From positions 12,356,001-12,420,000 of the forward strand of contig JAZBRS010000049.1 in the NCBI GenBank assembly GCA_037176725.1: DNA of 64,000 nt. Reading direction: 5' to 3'. The notes below the pieces were generated by a model. That model searched no databases. It was not told where the DNA came from and saw only the letters and a program-made list of their open reading frames with translations. Below, piece after piece: positions 32,173-42,579 of this stretch. Source of the stretch: Posidonia oceanica. Taxonomy: Eukaryota; Streptophyta; Magnoliopsida; Alismatales; Posidoniaceae. The translations under genes were made by a program, and so were the position numbers. Each line of letters opens with the position of its first letter. Within the stretch, counting starts at the first letter, position 1.

Positions 32173-33294
32173 GGCCAAGCAGCGGAACACATACACTCTT
32201 TCGACATCACAAATCCTTCTTTTGAGAAAGAGATCCTCTCAGAACTTATTGCTTATGGGGAGGAGGATGATACGGGCGAGGATGAAACAGACGAACCATT
32301 GCCCAAGTTCTGGCCCTACGACGACGACCTAGAAGGCCCCAACCTCCATGTTGAAGAAGAAACAGAGGTTGTCAACATCGGCACAGCTGAGGAAGTCAAA
32401 GAAGTCCGCATCAGTGCCCAGCTGTCCCCCTAAGCTCGAGCAGAGTTCATCGCATTCTTAAAGGAATATGCAGATGTCTTCGCTTGGAGCTACGAAGATA
32501 TGGTTGGCCATAGAGATAGTGGTGCACAATCTATCCCTGGATCCAGATGCCAAGCCAGTAAAACAGAAACTGAGAAGATGGCGACTGCAGTGGCTGCTTA
32601 TGATCAAAGAAGAGATCATGAAACAGCACAGAGTTAATTTCCTCAAGGTCATCCTTTATCCTTAGTGGCTGGCAAACATTGTACCTGTGCCCAAGAAAGA
32701 TGGCCGCGTCCGGATCTGCATCGACTATAGAGACCTGAACAAGGCGAGTCCCAAGGACGACTTCCCATTGCCTCACATTGATGTCCTAGTCGATAATACA
32801 GTGGGTCACAAGATGCTCTCCTTCATGGACGGCTTTTCTGGATATAATCAGATCAAAATGGCAGAAGAAGACATGGAAAAGACTTCATTCATCACCCCTT
32901 GGGGAGTCTTCTGCTACCAAGTCATGCTGTTCGGGCTGAAGAATGCTGGCGCAACCTATCAGAGGGCTATGACTGCACTATTTCACGACCTCATGCACCA
33001 AGAGGTGGAGGTCTATGTAGACGAAATGATTGCTAAAACCAAAGAGCCTGAAGATCATCTTGCCTGTCTGAAGAAGCTCTTTTCTCGTCTACGAAAATAC
33101 AAGCTGCGCCTGAACCCCAACAAGTGTGTATTCGGGGTGTCATCTGGCAAACTGCTGGGCTACATTGTTAGCCAAAGGGGGATTGAAGTGGACCCAATGA
33201 AGGCCAAAGCCATCGTGGATATGCCACCCCCTCGGACTGAAAAGAAGGTCAGAGGTCTACTTGGGCGTTTACAATACATCAGTCGCTTCATTGC
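32173..33294 (+). pseudogene. Reverse transcriptase of element C, cut by insertion of B
   Basis: The acidic lead-in (32173-32480) has a TAA at 32431-32433. A net loss of five bases near 32500 compared with A shifts the frame to 2, followed by a TAG at 32663-32665 where A has Glu. The rest is open: V-P-K-K-D-G, R-I-C-I-D-Y-R-D-L-N-K-A, and the palm motif reads Y-V-D-E instead of Y-V-D-D (codons 33014-33025), which removes a catalytic Asp. The frame reaches the L-Q-Y-I-S-R-F segment and is then cut by the LTR of B. Confidence 0.9.
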
Positions 33295-33929
33295 TGTAGC
33301 GATCCCGATCGGAATCAGGCTCGCTATTTAGCGGCGATTGGATCCGAGGAAGAGGCTCGACTCGAAAACACTTGAAATCGAGGAGAAAAGAGAAAGATAA
33401 GACAAATCAGAGTCGCCACCATGTCTATTAACGGGAGACAAGGAAAACCGGGGGAATGCGTGAATTAACACGCAAAACCAAGCAAGGAATGCAAAGCAAA
33501 GCAATGCAAAGGAAACAAATGCAAATTCATGCAAATGAGATGACTCTAGCCTAGGATAAGGGCAGTACGGTCATTGCGGGCCAAAAGACAGGGCAAGGAC
33601 TCCTGTTACGTGCGGGGAAGGTGTTAGGCACCCCCGACACGCCCGAAAATCGGTCTTTCTAGGCTTACGCTCGCATACGCAGGGAAATGCAGGATTGAAT
33701 GCCTATGTGCCTATGAATGCCTAAATGAATGCTCAAGGTGTGCTCTAAGTGGAGAGATGCAGGGCAAGGAAGTAAACGTGCTGTCTAAGTGCTCAGCTAC
33801 GCCGTCTGTGTTCCGAACCGGGCGAAACCTGGCTCGTGAGAACTCCAGGCAGTAAGCATCACAGCCCTATATGCAAATGCAAGCGAAAAAGCAAAACAAC
33901 GGCGAAACCATGCAATGCGATCGACATGC

Positions 33930-34175
33930 AAGAGAAAACGGCGTAAAGCACGCAAAACGAGGCAAAAACAAGAAAGCGCGCAAAACGGTGCAAAGGGACA
34001 AGGTCGGCACGCAAAACGGGCGAGAAAGCAAGGCGACACGCAAATCGGTGTAAAAGGCGATGACGGGCACGCAAAACTGTGCCAAAAACAGGGCGAGCGC
34101 GTAAAACGACGCGAAAGACAGAGCAGGCACGCGAAACGGTGCCAAAACGAGAGCGGGCACGCAAAACGGTGCCAA
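33930..34175. repeat. Hairpin repeat array in the B LTR (first copy)
   Basis: About eight degenerate units with GGCACGCAAAACGGTGCC, where GGCAC pairs with GTGCC around an A-rich loop. Variants keep pairing: CGCGT with ACGCG near 34090-34106, and ACAC with GTGT near 34037-34051. Repeats at 46644-46889 and 59358-59603. Confidence 0.7.
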
Positions 34176-35930
34176 AAACTGCTAGATAAAACCTCGGAAA
34201 AGCTGTGCGAATGCAAATGCAAGGAAAAGATTAGAAGCAGTAAAAGGAGAAGCAGAACAACGCATGTGTGAGAACAGGCGCTGTTCGGGGCCACACAGAG
34301 TAGGTGTGAAGACCTACAAAGGGGAGAGTGAGCAAACGGGGGGATTACCACCTCTTTTGCGACCATTTCCCACTAAACCGTTCCACGGTGTGTCTCGCAT
34401 GCTGCCCAAAGCTCGCGATGCGATCGGATCGTGGAAAAGGGGGAAGAAAGTCACATTAAGTGGTGAATCCAGGGAAAACACAACACAAAGTCCACAGGGG
34501 AATGCGAAACAGGGATTTGAGTTGATAGACAAGAAGAAGAGGTCCTATTCTACATGCTTAAAGAGACAGAAATCGAAAACGAGGAAAACTATGCAAATGG
34601 CATGCAAATGAATGCAATGCAGGGGTTCAGGAGGACATACCTGGAAATCCGGGAGCCTGATCTGAGATCTGCTGGATCCATGCTGAAGAGCGCTTTGCTG
34701 CGGTCACCTGGGCAGCTTACTTGAGAAGATCCAACGGCTGGATCGGAAGATATCGCAGCTTCAAGGCAGGAAGGCCAGAACAGGGGAGAAGAACAGATCT
34801 AGGTGTTCAGGAGGTCCTAGGGGTGTGCAAAAGGTCCTCCCAAGTGAAGGGGAGCTAAAAGTGCTTAGTGTGTGCAGAGGGATGCTAAAATGCAAGACTA
34901 AATAAATGCAGAATGCATGCACAAGCAAGAAGAAACAAGGGGAACAAACTTGGAAAAGACAGGAGTTCAAAAGCATTTTTGAAAAAGAAAAGGGGCTAAA
35001 ATGCAAATTTTCACAAGAGATGGGGTCCACAGAGGAGGATTTTGAAAACAGGAGAGGGCAGAGGGTTATTTTGCAAAAGACTGGGCTCAGAAAGCTAATT
35101 TGAAAAGAGGGTATGCATTGGAAGAAGTTTTGAAAACAAAAGGAAATCAGGATGCAATTTTAGAAAACTAGGGTCTAAAATGCAAATTTTCCAGAAAACA
35201 GGGTTCTGGGGAGTCTGGGAATGCAAGTGGAGGGTCTACATGCAATTTTGTAAGCATAGGAGCTAAGATGCAACTTTAGGGGCAAAACAGTCTTTTTACA
35301 TGGTTTTTAAAGGATGCAAGGACCTATGTGTGATTTTTGAATCATGCAGGGGTCAAATATGCAATTTTGTATGGTAAACATGCTCTGAAAACACTGATAA
35401 AGGACTGATGTGCAATTTCTGGAAAAAACAAGGGCCAAAATGCAATGCAGTAAGCAAAAATGCATGCAAATGGTTACTGTCCATTTAAAATGGACCTAAA
35501 TGCAAATGTCAGAAAACAGAGGGAAGAAGATGCAATGCAACAAGCAAAAATAAAAAATAAAACCTAAGTTACTACAGTGCATGGACCTATATGCAAAATC
35601 AGAAACATGCGGGGATGCAGAATGCAATTTCATATGGTAAACTATATGCAATTAAATGAACTGATTTACTGCAGGACCTAAGTGCAAAAAACGAAAACAG
35701 AGGGGCTAAAATGCAAAATAATACAACAGCACAGCACAGTAACAGGACTAGATTGCAAATACAGAAAAGCAGAGATAAAAGCAGCAATTTAGCATGGTTT
35801 TTAATTAAAAACTAAGCATATTAAATGGACAGAGGACTGAAACGCAAAAATTAAAAAAGTTAAGGCAAACATGCAATATCTGCACAGAAATCTTATAACT
35901 AAGAAAATAAATGCACAGTGATTTGCCGGC

Positions 35931-35959
35931 GGTGGCTGGCACTGTAGCAGTGAGCCACC
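35931..35959. other. Nested hairpin at the start of the GC-rich part of the B LTR
   Basis: GGTGGCT (35931-35937) pairs with AGCCACC (35953-35959), and inside it CACTG (35940-35944) pairs with CAGTG (35948-35952) around TAG, with a GG bulge. Identical at 48645-48673 and 61359-61387. The matching place in A (near 6470-6500) does not keep the fold. Confidence 0.6.
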
Positions 35960-38892
35960 GGCGCTCACCACCGCCGACACAGGGGGCTTGGGGAGGCGCG
36001 AGACGGCGGAGGACATAGCCGGCGACCGTGCGGAGCTCTGGGAATCGTCGAGAGTCCGTTCTGCTGGGCTAAGCATCCGGAGATCAGGGGACCGGCGCCG
36101 GAGAAGACGGGAAGACCGGTGAGCTGCAAGAGCGTCTGGAGGGCTTGGAAGCAGACTCTGATCGGCGGGGAAGCAGCAGGAGGAGGAGAGAGAGCGGGGA
36201 AGGTAAGAAAATACCTGTGTCCGTGTCTGGAGCGTCCTCCCGACCTCAACAGTGCCAGTGCTGGCCGACGGCATCTGTCCGGTCGCTGTGGGCGCTGTCC
36301 GCTGCTCACGAGGGCTGGAGTCACCTCAGAACGGTCCTCCGGAGCTTCCCAGATGATCAGACACGAGCTGTGCAGACCGGAGAGAGATTCAGCAGGTCGT
36401 GGGTTCAGAGTGGCAGCCGGAGGCCGGGGGGAGTGTTTGCTGCTCCTCAGGCTGGATGGGACCCTCCAGGGGATTGCTGGAGGTCCGGGGAACGGTTCTG
36501 GATTGTTGGATTGGGCTTCTGGAGAGCGTGGAGAAGATTTGGAGGTTGGGTCGGTTTCTGGTCAGTGGAGAAGGCAAGTGTTTGTTGTGTTGTTCTCGGC
36601 CTGTGGTGAGGGAGAGGGCTGGAGGTCTGGTGCTCTGGAAAGGTGGATGTCAGGCGAGTAACTTAGGAAGATTTGGGGAGAAATGGAGTTCAGTGGTGGT
36701 GGGAATTCCGAAATGGGTTGGAGTTGGCTTCTGTTGGTGCTCTGCGGTGGATTCTGGTGAACTGGGGTGGTTCTGAGGGGTGGAATGGCCGGGAAATGGC
36801 GGGAGGGGATTGCTGGTTTCTTGGGTGAACTTGGGGGATCAAAATGGAAGGGAATTCGAGGCTGGAACGGGCTGGTTTCAGAGGAGAAAGAAGGGGAAGT
36901 TCTACTGAAAATCAGAGGGAGAAGAAAGGGGGGTTTGCTTGGGAAATATCTGGATTTCTCAGCTCTCTCTCTCAGACGGCGAAAAAGGCCATGAAGGGGG
37001 TCGAATGGCTGGCTTTTATCAGGAGGAAGCTGGCTGCTGGCGCGCTGGGAATTTTTGAATTCAACCGGCGACCACTACAGCAGAAGCGACGGGCGTCGGC
37101 GAGGCGACCGGCATTCAATGCCTCCCGGAATTGGTGCTGAGATAGGAGAGAGCGGCGAGCTGCTGTGGATGAAAAGATGGAGGCTTGAAATTTGAATGGT
37201 GGAGGGAGCTCTGTTGCAGCAGGCCGCGGGAGAAAATCGGTGGAGAAAAGAAAAATGCGGAAGGTTGAAGAAGAAGAAGGAAGAAGGAGGCCGGACTGCT
37301 GTGGGCCGAGAAAAAAGAAAAAGAAATAAAGGAGGAAGGGAGAAACGGGCCAACAGGCCTAGTAAGAAAAAAAGAAATAAAAATGAGAAGGAAGAAAGGA
37401 AGAGAGGGAAAAGAAGAGAAATAAAATAGGAAAAAATAAATTAAAAATAAATAAAAATACTAGAAAGGTTGTGATGCGAATTAGGGTTTTAATTAAATTT
37501 TTTAATGACCATTTTGGGTTGATTAATGCGTTTTGGGCTTGATTAGGGTTTTAGGGTTTTGGTTTTGCTTTTAATTGGTTTTCACTTGATTAAATGTTTG
37601 TTAAACCCTTTTTTAAATTGTTTTAAAAATTGTGTTTCTCTTGTTAGATACTCAGGACATTGATTAGGATTTATTTTCGTATTAATCAGGATTGGTTTTA
37701 GGTTTTTAAGTCTTAGTCTTCTTAGGTTTTTTTTTTCTTTCTTAAGTCTTTTAAATTATGCTTTAATTTTTATTTGTTGATTTTTCTTGGAGTTTTTAGC
37801 TAGATTTTTCTGGTTTGATAGGGTGTTTTTAAGTCTTTTAGATGTGTTTTTCTTTTCCTTTTAATTAAGTTTTTAGTTTGTTTTCTTTCTTAGGTTTGTT
37901 AGGTTAAGTCTCTTTGTTTCTTTAATTACTTGTTTTGGTGTTTGTTTTTTGATTCTTTTGATGGGGTTCTTACTTTTGGTGGGTTTTGGTTTTATTTTAG
38001 TTTTTTCCTTGATTTTTCAGTGTTTTCTTTTGATTTGTTTTGCATTTTTTAGCTTACATGCTTGGTTTTCCTTTTAGTTTGATTTAGTTAAGTTTAGGTT
38101 TTTAATTGCTTGTTTAATGTTTTTTAATTGTTGTTCTTAGGGTTCTGATTTGTTTCTTTTATATTTTGGGGTTTTACAGATTTTTAGGGGTTTTCATGGA
38201 TTTTTGCAAAAGAAGGCAAAGGAAAAGAGAAGGAAGAAGGAAAAGGGAAAAAGAGGGAAATAGAAGGAAAAGAGATAGGTTGGAGAGAAATGATTTTTAA
38301 AATTCAGGAAAAAAGCTAAAAATAAAGTAAAAATAGGAATAAGATAGAGAAGGGATAGAAGTACAAAGGGGGCCCACAGCCAGGCCAGAAAAAGGGCAAA
38401 AAGGGGATGAAAAGAGAGATGATAATCAGGAGAGAGAGAGGAGAGAGAAAATGATAATCCTAGAGAGAGAAAAGGATAATTTGGATGAAAGGGGGGCTTA
38501 AGGGTCTTGGAATGAGGTGAAAATTGGTGAATGGGCAGTCTAGGGTTTGAGGTGTTGGTTCTGAGGTTTTGGTTTGATTCTAAAAAGGTTTTGGAGGGGT
38601 TTCAAGGTGTAGAAAAAGGGGAGTTTTGCCTAGGTTTTCTAGGGTTTTTGGGAATGGTCTAGGTTTGGAAATTTCTAGGTTCTTGGGTAGGCTTGCTAAG
38701 TGGGTGTTGGTGGGTTTTCCTATGGATTTTGGTTAGATTTTGAGCTTGGGAAGAGGGGTAAAGGCTTAGGTCAAGTTGGCTTGATTTTTGAAGGATAAAG
38801 AAGAGGGTTAGAGTTTGGTTTTGGGTTAGGTTTGAGTCCAGCAATCACCAGGAGGGCTCCAAGTGGTCCAAGCCTGCCAAGATGGGGTGTCA

Positions 38893-38907
38893 ACAGTTGC
38901 CCCTCCC
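38893..38907 (-). other. Polypurine tract of B, first unit
   Basis: Sense-strand AGGGAGGGGCAACTGT directly before the LTR. The surrounding inverted repeat, GATGGGGTGTC (38881-38891) with GACACCCCATC (38952-38962), and CCCTGAGC with GCTCAGGG inside, is as in A with a longer outer arm. A second copy lies at 51607-51621. Confidence 0.8.
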
Positions 38908-39793
38908 TGAGCAAGGTCAAGCGGAGCGAGGCCGCTGCTCAGGGTTGACAAGACACCCCATCTGACCGGCAGGAGCAGCGTGTTGCTATGGGCGTGAGCT
39001 ACTTATCCGGCGGATGCACCGAAAATCGTAGCCCGTTGCCGCAATGCAAAATGCAGGGTGCAGATGGATGAATGCTAAGAGTGTAATGCGAATGGTATGC
39101 TTATGCTAAAGCTTACTGCGCTGTACTCCTCTGGGGGAAAGCGAGATGGTGCATGCACGCGGGAGGGTGGAAAATGCAATGCAAGATCGCCGGACAATAC
39201 TTCGGGAGAGTCGGGCGAGGGGGTGCGCTGAGCGGTGTGCAGCTCTAACGCGGGGGGCCGTTTGCCAAGCTTCTGCTGTAGGCATAGGCGATGCAAGTGC
39301 TGAAAGTAAAGGCTGGAAAGTAAAGTGCTGAGAAGTAAAGTGCTGAAAAGTAAATATGCTGTGGATGTGCATGTGGTGGCGGGCGCGGGCCCGGGAAGGC
39401 GAAGTGCGGAAGTTGGTGTAAGGACCACAGAGGAGCAGCAGTGCAATAAGGGTGCAATGTTATGCAATGTTATGCAGTGGAATGTAGGGTATAAACAGCG
39501 GAGCACCGGGCATACGGAACCGGGAAAACGATCCCAAGGCCGCATACTACTGCGAGCATCATCCAAAGCCGGCAAGCTGCGAAAGTCTTGCGGGTGCCGA
39601 GGAGGATACCTTAGGCAATACACGAGCCAGGGGTTCGAATCCCAAGCACGCCATGTCCGTGCAATGATGGAATGCAATACTAGGACTGACTCTACAGAGG
39701 ACACAATGAAGCTATATGATGTTATGCAATGCGAATGCTGATGATATGCCATGATATGCAACAGAATGCTATTTACTCTACGATGAAATGCGG
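38893..39793 (-). other. PPT-proximal untranslated region of B
   Basis: The first 180 bp resemble A (9553-9735). At 39632-39642 GGTTCGAATCC matches the tRNA B-box consensus exactly on the plus strand, with TGCC...GGCA nearby, but there is no anticodon arm. The rest contains a short AAAGTAAAGTGCTG repeat (39300-39355) and no credible ORF. Second copy at 51607-52507. Confidence 0.5.
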
Positions 39794-40235
39794 TGATAAG
39801 TTAACGGACCTATCGCTGGATAGTTAGGGCTATCAGCCCGCTGAGGAGTTAACGGACTCGTCACCGGATAGTTATGGCTATCAGCCCGAATGAGGAGTTA
39901 ACGGACTCATCGCCGGATAGTTAGGGCTATCAGCCCGCTAAGGAGTTAACGGACTCATCACCGGATAGTTAGGGCTATCGGCCCGAGTGAGGAGTTAACG
40001 GACTCATCGCCGGATAGTTAGGGCTATCAGCCCGAATGAGGAGTTAACGGACTCATCGCCAGATAGTTAGGGCTATCAGCCCGCTGAGGAGTTAACGGAC
40101 TCATCACCGGATAGTTAGGGCTATCGGCCCGAGTGAGGAGTTAACGGACTCATTGCCGGATAGTTAGGGCTATCAGCCCGAATGAGGAGTTAACGGACTC
40201 ATCGCCGGATAGTTAGGGCTATCAGCCCGTTGAGG
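39794..40235. repeat. 49-bp tandem array with paired hairpins in B, first unit
   Basis: Nine copies of a unit of about 49 bp. Each has two small hairpins: TGAG...CTCA around GAGTTAACGGA followed by TCGCCGG, and GATAG...CTATC around TTAGGG followed by AGCCCG. The last bases of the unit cycle as GCT, AAT, GCT/GAG, giving a higher-order period of three units. The array corresponds in position and plan to 10030-11885 of A. Second copy at 52508-52949. Confidence 0.88.
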
Positions 40236-40279
40236 GTGGAAAGGGGGCGGGATGCCGAACCCGAAGGTGCGGCAGAGGT

Positions 40280-40720
40280 CCGGAGATGCTCCCGCGACAG
40301 TTGGGGATGTCAGCCCGAACGAGGATGGAAATGGGATACCGAGGGGCAGCAAACAAGATGCCCCTGGTATCAGGATGATACCAGGGGACAGCCGAAGCAC
40401 TCCTGGCACCAAAATGTGATGAGGGATAGATGAATGGATGATAGGTTGACGAACCTATCGCCGGGCAGTTAGGGGTGCCAGCCCGAATGATGATGAGGGG
40501 GACGATACCATAAGGCAGCCGAAAAAGATGCCCCTAGTATCAGAATGATACCAGGGGACAGCCGAAGCGCCCCTGGCACCAGAATGCAAGGGTGGATGAA
40601 CAGGCGGATGGATGATAGGTTGACGAACCCATCGCCGAGCAGTTAGGTGTGCCAGCCCGTGGATGATAGGTTAACGGACCTATCGCCGAGCAGTTAGGGT
40701 TGCCAGCCCGGATGCAAAGA
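40280..40720. repeat. Dispersed hairpin motifs and two four-arm motifs of B, first unit
   Basis: Single hairpins with the same tail AGCCCG: GACA/TGTC (near 40297), GATAGGTT/AACCTATC (near 40440), GGCA/TGCC (near 40470), GATAGGT/ACCTATC (near 40665). Four-arm motifs lie at 40335-40410 and 40504-40580. In the first, the 12-bp central hairpin is 40361-40372 with 40376-40387; in the second, 40531-40542 with 40546-40557 with one A.C on the plus strand. Second copies at 52994-53434. Confidence 0.75.
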
Positions 40721-42175
40721 ATGAGGGATGCGAATGGATACATAGAAAACGGGATACCCCCCGTGGTGGGTGTGCAATGGTCTCAGCGCGGGCATGCTTC
40801 GTAGCGTCACGAGGTGACAAATGAGGGACATGCCGGTCATCAAGGACCTACCCAACGCGGTGGGCGGCAAAACTTTTGAAAAACGCAGAGCCTCTGAGCG
40901 AGGTCAGGCAAAAGTACTCATCCTTGACTCCGATTTTCGAAAACAGAGAGGAAAGAAGGTGATAGTATATTACGGCATGCATTTTTTGGTGGCTTTGGAC
41001 TCAAAAGCAACTGCCAAGAGGGTGCTTCTGCACTTTCTAACTCAGGAGACTCGATTCTCGAGCAACGCCATGCCGAGTTGTGGTCGGTGGCTCTCTTTCT
41101 CACTCTTGGCTCAGGATGAGACTTTGGCTTTGCAGAGAATAGCCTTTGGCTGCAGGTAGGTAGCAGAAGCGTTGGATGTAGCTTCACAGTCTCCGTCTTA
41201 ATTCCTCGGGGACCGACTACCGCTTTTGACGCTCACAGGATGATGTTTCTTTTCCCCTCATGAGTGATTGGATCTGCATCTAGCCTTCTTGGAAATAAGT
41301 GTTGTCTGCACAGGGGTTGGAGCGTGCTGCTGCGCTCGGAGGGTGGGGCCAGGTCCTCCAAATATGATGTCTTGTGCAGTTGCCAGTGTGGCGCTTGATG
41401 TTGATAACTGAGGTGGCTTAGACGCTCGTCCGAATCACTCCTCTCATGAGCGCCTTCTTTCTTCAACTTCTTTCTTCATTTTTCTTTTGTGCTCAGCATG
41501 CATATCATGTTACCATATTCTTTTGCTCACATGATCTCTATTCTTTTGGATATGCATGACTTCGCCCTCTTGGGGTAGCAGTCCCTGATGAGGCATTAAG
41601 GGTTCGGCTGATCTGCATACACCCTCAGCCTCTGCAATGTGTGCTCACAGCCTCTGGCTATGCTCCGCTCTGCTTCGGTCCTCTCCATGTTCGGTGGACT
41701 CTCTTGATAAGGTAGATCCTGCTTGTAGTGTTTTGAAACTCAGCGGGATGCTCTATTCTGCTCTTAGTCTCACTTTGTGGCCACATGCAAGAGATGGCAC
41801 TGCTCGGGTGAGACCTGCCTGAGACTGTCGCTGCTTGACATCCTCTAGGCGCTGCTTGCTTGTCCATAGGCAGGTTTCTGATTATACAAATGTTTATGGG
41901 TTTTGTATTTTTTAGAAGGGAAGGGACAAGCATGTCTTTAGGTTTTTGCATTTTTTATGGTTTTTTAGGTTTAAGAAAACATAAAAGGGAAAACCAACAG
42001 CAATGCGAGAAAATATTTTTACGTTTTTTGATTTTCTTGATTTTTTTTTTGGCGTTTTTGCTTTACAGGATGCATGAAATGGCATGTATGCAGAAGGTGA
42101 TATGCATGATGACAGATATGTACAGGATGGCATGAATGCATGAGATGATAGCTATGTGCAGAGGAATGTGCAAGG
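40721..42175 (-). other. Region of B where pol would be expected; no recognisable domain
   Basis: About 1.45 kb without similarity that I can see to RT, RNase H or integrase in any frame. A plus-strand open frame of 112 codons (40821-41159) and minus-strand frames of under 100 codons are not recognisable. A GTCAC/GTGAC inverted repeat lies near 40807. Second copy at 53435-54889. Confidence 0.5.
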
Positions 42176-42290
42176 TGATAGGTTGACGGACCTATCGCCG
42201 AATAGTTAGGGATATCAGCCCGAGGATGACAGGTTAACGGACCTATCGCCGAGCAGTTAGGGTTGCCAGCCCGTGGATGATATGAGATGA
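42176..42290. repeat. Second hairpin cluster of B, just after gag
   Basis: Four hairpins of the same plan: GATAGGT/ACCTATC (42178 on), AATA/TATC (42201 on), GACAGGT/ACCTATC (42228-42247) and GCA/TGC, with AGCCCG tails. Second copy at 54890-55004. Confidence 0.72.
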
Positions 42291-42579
42291 ATGCAAGAAG
42301 TAGAAGAGATGCATGCTTTTTAATGAGTTTCGTTGATTTTATGCTTTTTATGATTTTCAGGCAAGGCGAAAAACCAAAAAAAACAAAACTAAATGGAAAG
42401 AAAAGACAATGCAGAAAACAAAAGAGAGGTTAGAAGGACTTACCTGGATGGCGCTGTGCCTGGTCGTGCTGTCGACGCTGCCGTTGCATCTCCGAGCGTC
42501 CCTCGGACGAGATAGGGAGGATGGAAGAAGGGGATCGCGCCGATGGGGACCAGAAGGATCCATCGGAGCAGAGCGGGAT

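Larger units (their letters stand above)
30735..33294 (+). mobile_element. Element C, right part: linker and RT
   Basis: The coding region of C resumes here after element A and ends at 33294, where the LTR of element B interrupts the RT/RNase H junction. Sequence order and homology to the minus-strand copy in A (19700-17100) are collinear. The rest of C must lie right of the window, beyond element B. Confidence 0.9.
33295..38892 (-). repeat. LTR of element B, first copy (outer 3' LTR)
   Basis: 5,598 bp with the compartments of the A LTR: PBS-like motif 33408-33418, conserved block 33540-33860, hairpin array 33930-34175, donor-like site near 34640, ATGCAA-rich part 34880-35920, GC-rich part 35925-37150, purine-rich 37200-37440, T-rich 37480-38215, GGATAATT-purine part near 38430-38480. 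It is the most different of the three B LTRs, at seven bases against the second copy (e.g. 33448, 33695, 34036, 36070, 36257, 36487, 38737). Confidence 0.92.

Noticed and set aside
33290..33294. ATTGC as target-site duplication of B
   Set aside because: The right end of B is outside the window, so it cannot be confirmed.
36119..37140. Plus-strand open frames of 98-193 aa in the GC-rich part of the B LTR
   Set aside because: They are antisense to the element, change between LTR families, and show no recognisable domain; GC-rich DNA has few stops by chance.
39632..39642. A functional tRNA gene
   Set aside because: Only a B-box and a partial D-stem are present; anticodon and acceptor stems are missing.
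40821..41159. 112-codon plus-strand frame in B
   Set aside because: Antisense to the element, no recognisable domain, and near-identity of the two units gives no test of selection.
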